Source of the DNA: an uncultured Campylobacter sp.
GTDB taxonomy: Bacteria; Campylobacterota; Campylobacteria; Campylobacterales; Campylobacteraceae
DNA length: 5,572 bases
Assembly (NCBI RefSeq): GCF_938045405.1
Contig: NZ_CALIMW010000261.1
Span: 1-5,572, forward strand
Direction of reading: 5' to 3'
Position 1 is the first letter of the stretch; each line of letters opens with the position of its first letter. The notes below the pieces were generated by a model, which worked only from the letters and a program-made list of their open reading frames with translations, did no database searches and had not been told where the DNA came from. Shown here in pieces: positions 1-5,095 of this stretch. The position numbers were made by a program, and so were the translations under genes.

Positions 1-88
1 AAGAGGTCTCGTCGGCGTCCGTGTGCCAGTAAAAGCCGAGCTTTTCGAGATATTCTTTGCTTAACGGCGTTATCTTTTTTAGTTGCAT
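1..88 (-). CDS. Glutathionylspermidine synthase-family protein, N-terminal fragment
   Basis: Only the first 29 codons lie in the window; the gene runs off the left edge. The start ATG (88-86) is preceded on the minus strand by AAAAGGA at 100-94, five bases away, the same type of ribosome site used by other genes here. The peptide includes ITPLSKEYLEKLGFYWHT, which resembles the N-terminus of the Campylobacter proteins annotated as glutathionylspermidine synthase family (C. jejuni Cj0372). The family has an ATP-grasp fold and, in characterised members, joins glutathione to spermidine; the true substrate in Campylobacter is uncertain. The neighbour on its 5' side is an UPF0323 lipoprotein, the same pairing as Cj0371-Cj0372, which supports the call. 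The catalytic domain is not visible, so activity cannot be judged. No strong promoter is seen directly upstream, so it may be read from the lipoprotein operon. Confidence 0.7.
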   Translation of the reverse strand, partial: MQLKKITPLSKEYLEKLGFYWHTDADETS

Positions 89-454
89 TTTTATCCTTTT
101 TTAAAATTTTAACTCATTTGCGCCGCGATCTTTGCGGCCTTTGTTAGTTTTGATACGCATACGGCTTCGCGTAAATTTAAAGCGCGCAAGATGCACGGCA
201 AAATTTAATCAGCGTAGATTATCGCGGCGATTGCGCGTAAATTTTAGCCGCACGAAAAGATGCTCGCGGCTAAATTTAAACGGCACGCAGACGACGCGGA
301 TCGTGCGCGGCAGAAGCGGTAAAATTTAGCCGAATTTTACAGCGCGTTTTTGCAAAATCGGCGTCAAATCAATGCTAAATTTGGCGCAAATTTTAAAATT
401 CTACGCTCTAAATTTAACCCGCTGCGCAGAGCCGCCGTATATTTCAAAGCGCGC
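89..454. other. 366-base non-coding spacer rich in AAATTT/GAATTT
   Basis: No convincing gene lies between the lipoprotein stop and the glutathionylspermidine synthase start. The reading frames that cross it have low-complexity Arg/Leu/Phe-type peptides and no credible ribosome site. By hand I count eleven RAATTY hexamers (ten with an AAATT core, one GAATTT), alternating with CG-rich blocks. There is one AT-rich inverted repeat at 319-340 (arms GTAAAATT and AATTTTAC, six-base loop). On the plus strand a TTTTT run at 347-351 follows it after six bases, but no plus-strand gene ends here. An 8-bp palindrome CTGCGCAG lies at 422-429, just past the lipoprotein stop on the minus strand, without a U-tract. 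The gap is long for genes expected to be neighbours in one operon. Confidence 0.75.
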
Positions 455-1042
455 TTAGCCGCCGAAAAATCCGCCGCTCTTGCCGCTCTTACTTCCGCCG
501 AAAAACCCGCTCTTGCCGCTTCGCGCCTTGGCGTTTTGCTGCTTTGCTTGATTGAAGCTATCGACGCTTCTAGAGTAGGCGCTCGGGCTTTTGTAGGCGG
601 TTTGGCGCTGGCTTTGATAGGCGGGGTTGTTAAACAGCTTGCCGCCGATCCACGAGCCGATGATGGCGCCCGCGGCGCTTGCCAAGATCGCTTCGCCCAG
701 GCTCATGCCGCCGCCGCTAAGCTGCGCGTTTTGGTTGGTTAAATTTGAAGTGCCGGCGTCGATTTTGGCGTTTTCCTCGGCTAAAAGGGCTTTGGTTTCC
801 TCATCGCTTAAAATTCTCTCCGTGCCGTCGAGCGATTTTAAGATGATCTGGGTCTTTTCGCTTGGAAATTCCTCTAAAATTTTATATTTTCCCGGCGCGA
901 TCTCTTCGAGCCGCACGAGCGCGCCCTCTTGCAGACGGACATTTTGCTCCTGCCCCCTATCGTCGCAGCCCGCTAACGAGCCCGCCATAACGAGCCCAAA
1001 GCCGCTTACCAGCGCATAGCTAGCGATTTTGCGTAGTTTCAT
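455..1042 (-). CDS. UPF0323-type lipoprotein (Cj0371-like)
   Basis: The 195-aa product has a classic lipoprotein signal: basic start MKLRKIASYALV, hydrophobic core, and lipobox LAGC with the acylated Cys at 26, followed by Asp-Asp. Asp at +2 holds lipoproteins in the inner membrane in E. coli; whether this rule applies in Campylobacter is unclear. After a charged region (about 29-95) comes a Gly/Ala-rich hydrophobic segment at about 116-137 (GEAILASAAGAIIGSWIGG), which looks like a glycine zipper and could insert in or lie on a membrane. The C-terminus carries two copies of a Gly-Lys-Ser-Gly/Phe-Phe-Gly-Gly motif (176-195). This layout and the downstream synthase match the UPF0323 family, including C. 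jejuni Cj0371, which has been linked to motility and virulence; the molecular function is unknown. Its start overlaps the upstream gene's stop (ATGA), with AAAGGA nearby, so the two are translationally coupled. Confidence 0.82.
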   Translation of the reverse strand: MKLRKIASYALVSGFGLVMAGSLAGCDDRGQEQNVRLQEGALVRLEEIAPGKYKILEEFPSEKTQIILKSLDGTERILSDEETKALLAEENAKIDAGTSNLTNQNAQLSGGGMSLGEAILASAAGAIIGSWIGGKLFNNPAYQSQRQTAYKSPSAYSRSVDSFNQAKQQNAKARSGKSGFFGGSKSGKSGGFFGG

Positions 1043-1677
1043 TTAGATCCTTTCAATGATTTTATATCTAAGCTTTGATTTATCAAAAGCTCGTTTCCTT
1101 CGACGCGGATAAACTCGCTCTTGCCGATATTTTCGATGATTAGGCTTTGCGCTTTTGGGCGCTTTTTGCGCTTAAGCGATCTGATAAATTTAGCCAGGCT
1201 CGTCCACTCCCGCTCGTCGTAGGTTTTCTCTTTTGCCTCGACGTCGAAGGGCTTGGCCTCGCGGTTTTTAGCGGAGATGAGAGGCTTATCGAAAAACGAC
1301 AAGAAATACCCCAGCTTCTCGTCGCGTTCCTTATACATCAGCTTGATCTCCTCTTTTGAGGCGATCAAAATTTCCTCTTTCTCCTTGTGCAGCCTGTCTT
1401 TGTCGCTTTGCAGCGCTTCGATTTTACCCTTTAGCTCGGCTACCTCTTTGATCAGATAGTCGATGAAGCTTTGAGTACCCGCCCCGCCGCCAGTACGCGA
1501 GCTTTTCGCAGAGCTTTGCGAAGCGGGTTCGCTTTGTTGCATTTCATCATCTAAAAGCACGTAGCGCACGCCGCCGCTTTCCTCGGCGCGCAAGGAATTT
1601 CTGCGGATGCGGTTATAGACGGCTTCTTTTGAAATTCCTAAAATTTCGGCTGCTTCGCCGATCGAGACTTTTTTCAT
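1039..1677 (-). CDS. HTH DNA-binding protein with coiled coil
   Basis: The 212-aa product begins with a MerR/excisionase-like winged helix-turn-helix: residues 3-20 (KVSIGEAAEILGISKEAV), then YNRIRRNSL and a Gly-Gly-Val-Arg-Tyr wing ending near residue 42. A polar Ser/Gly linker (about 48-68) follows, then a heptad-rich charged helix (about 70-125) that should form a coiled coil and dimer. The remainder is Lys-rich (about 145-175) with a short C-terminal domain ending in LLINQSLDIKSLKGSK. I recall similar uncharacterised DNA-binding proteins in other Campylobacter but know no function or symbol. The start is supported by AAAAGG at 1692-1687, nine bases upstream. It is the first gene of the minus-strand unit and overlaps the lipoprotein gene by four bases. 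It may bind the inverted repeat just upstream of its own start, but that is inferred. Confidence 0.8.
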   Translation of the reverse strand: MKKVSIGEAAEILGISKEAVYNRIRRNSLRAEESGGVRYVLLDDEMQQSEPASQSSAKSSRTGGGAGTQSFIDYLIKEVAELKGKIEALQSDKDRLHKEKEEILIASKEEIKLMYKERDEKLGYFLSFFDKPLISAKNREAKPFDVEAKEKTYDEREWTSLAKFIRSLKRKKRPKAQSLIIENIGKSEFIRVEGNELLINQSLDIKSLKGSK

Positions 1678-1696
1678 ACAAAGATGCCTTTTAGCG

Positions 1697-1734
1697 TTTT
1701 AGGTAATTATTGCTAAATTTGCCTAAAATAGGCA
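1697..1734 (-). promoter_or_regulatory. Candidate operator/promoter of the HTH gene
   Basis: A perfect inverted repeat, TGCCTA-AAA-TAGGCA, lies at 1720-1734. A further half-site TTTTAGG at 1697-1703 is inverted relative to CCTAAAA at 1722-1728, so there are two overlapping dyads. On the minus strand a possible -10 box, AATAAT, lies at 1711-1706, placing the perfect repeat at the expected -35 position; there is no good TTGACA match. This is a natural place for autoregulation by the HTH protein starting at 1677. The repeat is seen directly; its function and the -10 assignment are inferred. Confidence 0.4.
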
Positions 1735-1893
1735 TTAAACGCTTCGTTTACAAAGATAGATTCCGCCTTACCGCAGCCGGCGCGCGATAAATTCCGCTCG
1801 CTTGCGCTTGCGTGATATAAAATTTCGCTTCGCTTGCAAAAGCCGCGTAAAATTATTTTTTTGCTGAGGTTTTAAAATTTTAGCCCAATAATG

Positions 1894-1921
1894 TTGCTTA
1901 ATTAAGTATATTTTTTATACA
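1894..1921 (+). promoter_or_regulatory. Promoter of the tetR-type gene
   Basis: A -35-like TTGCTT (1894-1899) and a -10-like TATACA (1916-1921) are 16 bases apart in a strongly AT-rich stretch, as is usual for Campylobacter sigma-70 promoters. Transcription would start near 1928, leaving a leader of about 30 bases. The leader carries AAAGGAGG (1945-1952), the strongest Shine-Dalgarno match in the window, four bases from the ATG at 1957. Confidence 0.5.
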
Positions 1922-1924
1922 CTT
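1904..1924. promoter_or_regulatory. Imperfect 21-bp inverted repeat, candidate TetR operator
   Basis: The arms AAGTATAT (1904-1911) and ATACACTT (1917-1924) are complementary at 7 of 8 positions around a T5 centre. The right arm covers most of the -10 box, so a protein bound here would block the promoter. TetR regulators commonly repress themselves from such sites. The sequence only loosely resembles the C. jejuni CmeR box as I remember it (shared TGTA and A/T core on the minus strand), so binding by the adjacent CmeR-like protein is an inference. Confidence 0.45.
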
Positions 1925-1956
1925 ACAAAAAATTTTAGTATTTCAAAGGAGGCGAA

Positions 1957-2580
1957 ATGCCCGAATCGCCTAAATATAAAAAATCCGAAATTCGCTGTAA
2001 GCTCATTTTAGATGCGGCGCTGGAGCTGTTTTTAGCCAAAGGTTACGAGGCTACGAGCTTAAGCGATATCATCGAGCTTAGCGGCGGCTCGCTATCGTCG
2101 GTTTATAAGTATTTTGATAACAAAGAAAGCCTATTTTTGCGCATCATCGAACTGCAAAGTAAAAAGCTCGACGAGCGAATGAACGAGCGCATGCGAATCA
2201 ATAAAGACCTAAAATTGCGTGAGTATCTGCAGGAGTTTGCAGGGATTTATCTGGAGTTTCTTTTCGCTCCGGAAGCGATAAAATTCTACCGGCTGATACT
2301 TTTCAGCGGCTTTAACGGCGCGCTTAGCCAGAGCCCAAAAATCTTTTTAAAAAGCGGCGTGCTAGGTTCGCCGAATGCGCTGGATGAGTATTTGGCGGCG
2401 CATGCGGACGAGTTTGCGCCCGGACGCACGGCAAAAAGCCTAGCGCTATATTTTTGCTTTTTACTTAGAGAGCCGCATTTTAGCAGGCTGCTATTTTTCG
2501 ACGAAAAGCTAAATTTTAAAGCGAGCGAGCTAATCAAGGACCGCATCGATATGTTTTTGCTCGGCGTAAAAAAGCGCTAA
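1957..2580 (+). CDS. TetR-family repressor, CmeR-like
   Basis: The 207-aa product has an N-terminal TetR DNA-binding domain: helix 1 at about 12-27 (ALELFLAKGY follows), the helix-turn-helix at about 34-53 (SLSDIIELSGGSLSSVYKYF), and DNKESLF at 54-60 leading into the ligand domain. ALELFLxKGYxxTSLSDIIxLSGGS is nearly shared with C. jejuni CmeR, and LYFCFLLREP (165-173 area) matches the CmeR segment LFCTMLKEP, including its Cys (C167 here). Length also fits CmeR (about 210 aa). CmeR represses the CmeABC efflux pump and senses bile-type ligands. Here no pump genes flank it; downstream is rclA, after a terminator-like hairpin and 335 bases. Two cysteines are present (C14, C167), so redox sensing is possible but unsupported. 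The start is fixed by AAAGGAGG at 1945-1952. I leave the symbol empty because orthology to cmeR cannot be shown without the pump. Confidence 0.85.
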   Translation: MPESPKYKKSEIRCKLILDAALELFLAKGYEATSLSDIIELSGGSLSSVYKYFDNKESLFLRIIELQSKKLDERMNERMRINKDLKLREYLQEFAGIYLEFLFAPEAIKFYRLILFSGFNGALSQSPKIFLKSGVLGSPNALDEYLAAHADEFAPGRTAKSLALYFCFLLREPHFSRLLFFDEKLNFKASELIKDRIDMFLLGVKKR

Positions 2581-2582
2581 TG

Positions 2583-2614
2583 GCGGAATTTTACAGCGTA
2601 AATTCTGCGTTTTT
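2583..2614 (+). terminator. Rho-independent terminator after tetR-type gene
   Basis: Beginning three bases after the stop codon, 2583-2594 and 2598-2608 form a stem of about 11 pairs with one bulged T (2589), one G-U pair and a three-base loop, followed by G and five Ts (2610-2614). The stem is AT-rich near the loop and GC-rich at the base. This suggests that the regulator and rclA are separate transcription units. Confidence 0.6.
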
Positions 2615-2711
2615 CGCGCCTTTAAATTTTATGAGCGGTTTGGGGCTTAGAATTTTGTAGCTTGGATTCTATCTGTTACCAAGCGCTATAAAACGCCGCA
2701 TATCCCGCGCT

Positions 2712-2727
2712 TAGAATTGCAATTCTA
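2712..2727. promoter_or_regulatory. Perfect 16-bp palindrome upstream of rclA
   Basis: TAGAATTGCAATTCTA is identical to its reverse complement over all 16 bases, with no spacer. It begins 20 bases after a TATAAA box (2687-2692) and so would lie just past the transcription start of a promoter there, a usual repressor position. It is about 150 bases upstream of the stronger TATAAT box of rclA. It is a candidate binding site for a dimeric regulator; the adjacent TetR protein is the obvious but unproven suspect. Confidence 0.45.
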
Positions 2728-2856
2728 TCGGCGCAGAATTTTTAAAACGATTAGAGCCAAAATTTTATTTTCCGTATTAAATTCCGTGCCGAAGTTAGAA
2801 TTTCGTCGTGGAATTTCGCGCCACTTGCCTGCGCCTTTAAATTTGCGCCGCTCAGA

Positions 2857-2909
2857 TTTTAAATTTAATAAAACCTCTTATAATCCCGCGAAATTTCAGA
2901 TCAAAAGGA
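2857..2909 (+). promoter_or_regulatory. rclA promoter and ribosome binding site
   Basis: A perfect -10 box TATAAT lies at 2879-2884, preceded by an AT-rich run (2857-2873) in place of a clear -35 box, as is common in Campylobacter. Transcription would start near 2891, giving a leader of about 25 bases with AAAAGGA at 2903-2909, six bases before the ATG at 2916. Confidence 0.6.
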
Positions 2910-2915
2910 TAAAAA

Positions 2916-4256
2916 ATGGATTATGATATCATCGTAATAGGCTTTGGTAAGGCGGGCAAAACCCTTGCCGCAAAATCCGCCGCGCTCGGTAAAAAGGTCG
3001 CTCTCATCGAGCGCTCGCCGCAGATGTACGGCGGCACCTGCATCAACGTAGGCTGCATCCCGACCAAGCGGCTAGTTACGGCGAGCAAGGAAGCAGGCTT
3101 CGTAAATTTCAGCGTGCTCGGAGAGTATTTCGTGCTGAGCATGCAGAAAAAGGACGAGCTCGTAGAGGCGCTGAGGGCGAAAAATTTAGCCATGCTAAAG
3201 GGTAACCCGAATATCGACGTAATCGACGGCGAGGGCTCATTTACGAGCGCGAATTCCGTGCGCGTGCTAAGTCCTGACGGACAAACGCGTGAAATTTCAG
3301 CAGAAACGATCGTCGTAAATACGGGCTCGAGGGAGGTCGAGCCTAGCTTTGAGGTAAGCTCAGGGGTCGCTTATAGTAGCGAAGAAATTTTAAATTTAAA
3401 GATCCTGCCGAAGCATCTAGTAATCATCGGCGGCGGATTTATCGGGCTTGAGTTTGCCTCGATGTTTGCGGGATTTGGCTCGAAAGTTAGCGTGCTTATG
3501 CGATCGAAATTTATGAAAAACGAAGATGAGGACGTGGCTGCCAGCGTCAAATCCGCTCTACAAGCCCAAGGCGTGGAGATCGTCGAGGGCTGCGAGTTTT
3601 TGAGCTTAAAGGGCGGGGAGCTAAAATTTAACCTCGCGGGCGAGAGCAAGGCGGTCGCGGCGGATGCGTTTTTATACGCCCTCGGTCGTCGCGCGAATAC
3701 GAGCGAGCTAAATTTAGCCGCTGCGGGGGTGCAGACGGACGCGCACGGCAATATCATCACGAATGAGCATCTGCAAAGCTCGGCCGCGAGCATCTACGCG
3801 GCAGGCGACGTGCGCGGCGGCGAGATGTTTACCTACACGAGCCTGGATGATTTTAGGATCATTTTTAGCGCGCTTTTCGGAGACGGCGCGCGCACTACGA
3901 AAAACCGCGCACCGCATGCAAGCGTGCTGTTTACCCGCACGCCGCTAGCTCGCATCGGCCTTAGCGAACGCAAAGCAAGAGCGAGCGGACGCGAGATCAA
4001 GGTGCTAAAGCTTTCGATGGCGGCGGTGCCGGGCGCCAAGGTCGTAGCGCACGACGAGGGAATGATGAAAGCGGTCGTGGACGCAGCTAGCGGCGAAATT
4101 TTAGGCGCGGCGCTTCACTGCGTAAACGCGCACGAGATCGTTAATGAGCTGGCGATCGCAATGGCGCTGGGCGCGAAGGCGGATTTTTTCAAAAACCAAA
4201 TTTTTACGCATCCAAGCATTAGCGAGGCGCTGAACGATCTTTTCGGACAGTTTTAA
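2916..4256 (+). CDS. rclA: RclA-type FAD-dependent disulfide/copper reductase
   Basis: The 446-aa product is a class I pyridine nucleotide-disulfide oxidoreductase. In order it shows the FAD Rossmann motif GFGKAG (9-14) with Glu32 at the end of the second strand; the redox pair in GGTCINVGCIPTK (Cys42 and Cys47); the NAD(P) motif GGGFIG (172-177); the second FAD motif AAGDV (295-299); and a dimer domain ending in FTHPSISEALNDLF, with the His432/Glu437 pair. The start VIGFGKAGKTLA, NIDVIDG (99-105), the FTYxSLDD segment (305-312) and the C-terminus match E. coli RclA (YkgC) rather than lipoamide dehydrogenase or mercuric reductase. E. coli RclA is a cytoplasmic enzyme that reduces Cu(II) and protects against hypochlorous acid. 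It is preceded by its own TATAAT promoter. Oddly, Met195-Arg196 stand where E. coli RclA has Glu-Ala after the second NAD strand. The gene appears intact. Confidence 0.88.
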   Translation: MDYDIIVIGFGKAGKTLAAKSAALGKKVALIERSPQMYGGTCINVGCIPTKRLVTASKEAGFVNFSVLGEYFVLSMQKKDELVEALRAKNLAMLKGNPNIDVIDGEGSFTSANSVRVLSPDGQTREISAETIVVNTGSREVEPSFEVSSGVAYSSEEILNLKILPKHLVIIGGGFIGLEFASMFAGFGSKVSVLMRSKFMKNEDEDVAASVKSALQAQGVEIVEGCEFLSLKGGELKFNLAGESKAVAADAFLYALGRRANTSELNLAAAGVQTDAHGNIITNEHLQSSAASIYAAGDVRGGEMFTYTSLDDFRIIFSALFGDGARTTKNRAPHASVLFTRTPLARIGLSERKARASGREIKVLKLSMAAVPGAKVVAHDEGMMKAVVDAASGEILGAALHCVNAHEIVNELAIAMALGAKADFFKNQIFTHPSISEALNDLFGQF

Positions 4257-4270
4257 ATTTGAAATTTAAC

Positions 4271-4300
4271 GGCGCTCGGACTTGGCAATGCCCGGGCGCC
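4271..4300. terminator. GC-rich hairpin after rclA
   Basis: Arms GGCGCTCGG (4271-4279) and CCGGGCGCC (4292-4300) form a nine-pair stem with one T-G pair and a twelve-base loop. It lies 14 bases after the rclA stop. No clear T-run follows on the plus strand (TTAGCTAAAA), and the minus side is only moderately T-rich. It is a likely transcript end or RNA-stabilising structure rather than a textbook terminator. Confidence 0.5.
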
Positions 4301-4353
4301 TTAGCTAAAATCGATCGTGGAATTTAATGCGCCGGAGCGGGTTAAATTAAACT

Positions 4354-4373
4354 GGGTTAAATAATTTGAGCCC
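4354..4373 (-). terminator. Possible weak terminator of the 185-aa gene
   Basis: GGGTTAAAT and ATTTGAGCCC form an imperfect stem (eight pairs including one G-U, with one bulge, three-base loop). Read on the minus strand, it is followed by AGTTTAATTT. It lies about 60 bases past the stop of the convergent gene at 4434. The pairing is weak, and the same segment also contains a GGGTTAAAT direct repeat (4339-4347 and 4354-4362) that could explain it differently. Confidence 0.25.
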
Positions 4374-4433
4374 TTGCCGCCCGCTTCTTTCTTGGCTACC
4401 AAAGTTGGTTATAAAAAGAAATGATTGAAATAG

Positions 4434-4991
4434 TTAATTGATAAAATATCCGCGTTTAGGAATAGTAAGATTACAATCTATTTGGCACTCGGTAAGAGTA
4501 TGCGGATAAAATTTCTTCTCGCAGTTTATACAGGCGAAAACGATTTCGTCCGTCGCTTCGTTTAACATAACTCTATAATCGCTAGGCGACCATTGCGGGC
4601 ATTCGCACGCCAAGTCCAAATCCACGCTAACTACCAAGCTATCAAATACAATCGAGTTTAATTCCTCGTAGACCAGTCTTAAGCTCTTTTGATCTTTCAG
4701 CGCTTTAATTTTATTTATCAAGCGATATTTGTCCGATTTGATGATCTTTGCGCCAAAGAGATCCTTCGCTTTTCCGTCGCCGTAAATCGATAGCTCGGTA
4801 GGATAATCTTTAAAATTTAACTTTAAAAGTTCGTTCAAACCGCAGCCGTCGTATTCTTTCATAAGAAACAAAATTTTATTTTCAATAAACCATGTCGCTA
4901 TGCAGCAGCATACTTGCTCGGGATTAAAAGGATGTAGATTTAAAATTCTATTTTCTAACGATACGCATAAATTTCTAATTTTGGGCTGCAT
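4434..4991 (-). CDS. Cys-rich hypothetical protein, possible zinc ribbon
   Basis: I do not recognise this 185-aa protein. It has no signal peptide or membrane helix and is likely cytoplasmic. Eleven cysteines are present: C9, a triple C28-C30, C50, a CECP pair (C129, C131), a CxxC (C154, C157, in ACINCEKKF) and C169, C173. The C129/C131 plus C154/C157 arrangement resembles a zinc ribbon or treble-clef knuckle, with SPSDYR between. The middle part (about 74-112) is a charged helix-like stretch. The start is supported by AAAGGA at 5004-4999, seven bases upstream. It lies downstream of the 122-aa gene on the same strand, 104 bases apart, and converges on rclA. The local DNA is much AT-richer than rclA (20/60 and 19/60 GC in 4441-4500 and 4681-4740, against 33/60 in 3661-3720), which suggests acquisition. 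An immunity-protein role is possible but unproven. Confidence 0.75.
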   Translation of the reverse strand: MQPKIRNLCVSLENRILNLHPFNPEQVCCCIATWFIENKILFLMKEYDGCGLNELLKLNFKDYPTELSIYGDGKAKDLFGAKIIKSDKYRLINKIKALKDQKSLRLVYEELNSIVFDSLVVSVDLDLACECPQWSPSDYRVMLNEATDEIVFACINCEKKFYPHTLTECQIDCNLTIPKRGYFIN

Positions 4992-5095
4992 TATTTTATC
5001 CTTTATTTCTACCTATATCGACGATCTCGACAAAATTTTAGCCATCTTTTCTTTATACTTAATTTTATATTTAGAATTTCACAAATTTAATATCT
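4992..5095 (-). promoter_or_regulatory. AT-rich gap with possible promoter
   Basis: This 104-base gap between two minus-strand genes is very AT-rich (10 of 60 bases are G or C in 5041-5100). On the minus strand a TATAAA box (5057-5052) in an A/T-rich context could be a -10 element for the 185-aa gene, giving it independent expression. No -35 box is clear, and AT-rich DNA gives such boxes by chance. Confidence 0.3.

Larger units (their letters stand above)
2581..2915. other. 335-base spacer between the regulator and rclA
   Basis: No gene is convincing here; the one open frame (from 2717) is Arg/Phe/Asn-rich, lacks a good ribosome site and overlaps the rclA start. The spacer holds the terminator hairpin at its left end, a dyad GCTTGG/CCAAGC at 2660-2684, a possible early promoter box TATAAA at 2687-2692, the perfect palindrome at 2712-2727, two copies of GCGCCTTTAAATTT (2616-2629 and 2831-2844), and the TATAAT promoter of rclA. 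I count twelve RAATTY hexamers. Confidence 0.7.

Noticed and set aside
350..742. Plus-strand Ala-rich open frame
   Set aside because: It is the complement of the lipoprotein's Gly/Ser/Lys-rich end plus spacer; its Ala-rich stretch results from the opposite strand's codons.
627..1019. Plus-strand open frame of 130 codons
   Set aside because: It lies opposite the lipoprotein gene, whose signal peptide, lipobox and coupled start are clear; the plus-strand peptide shows no domain or ribosome site.
1780..1850. Short CGCTTG/TTCGC-like iterations in the divergent spacer
   Set aside because: The units are too short and irregular for a tandem repeat or CRISPR array, and no conserved repeat-spacer spacing is visible.
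2717..2926. Plus-strand open frame in the tetR-rclA spacer
   Set aside because: The start is an internal ATG-less context without a Shine-Dalgarno site, the peptide is Arg/Phe/Asn-rich from AAATTT repeats, and it runs into the rclA start.
3371..3793. Minus-strand open frame inside rclA
   Set aside because: It is antisense to the conserved NAD(P) and FAD domains of rclA; a GC-rich gene commonly leaves such open frames.
4398..4409. ACCAA-AG-TTGGT dyad near the end of the 185-aa gene
   Set aside because: A two-base loop cannot form a stable hairpin, and there is no promoter nearby to make it a likely operator.
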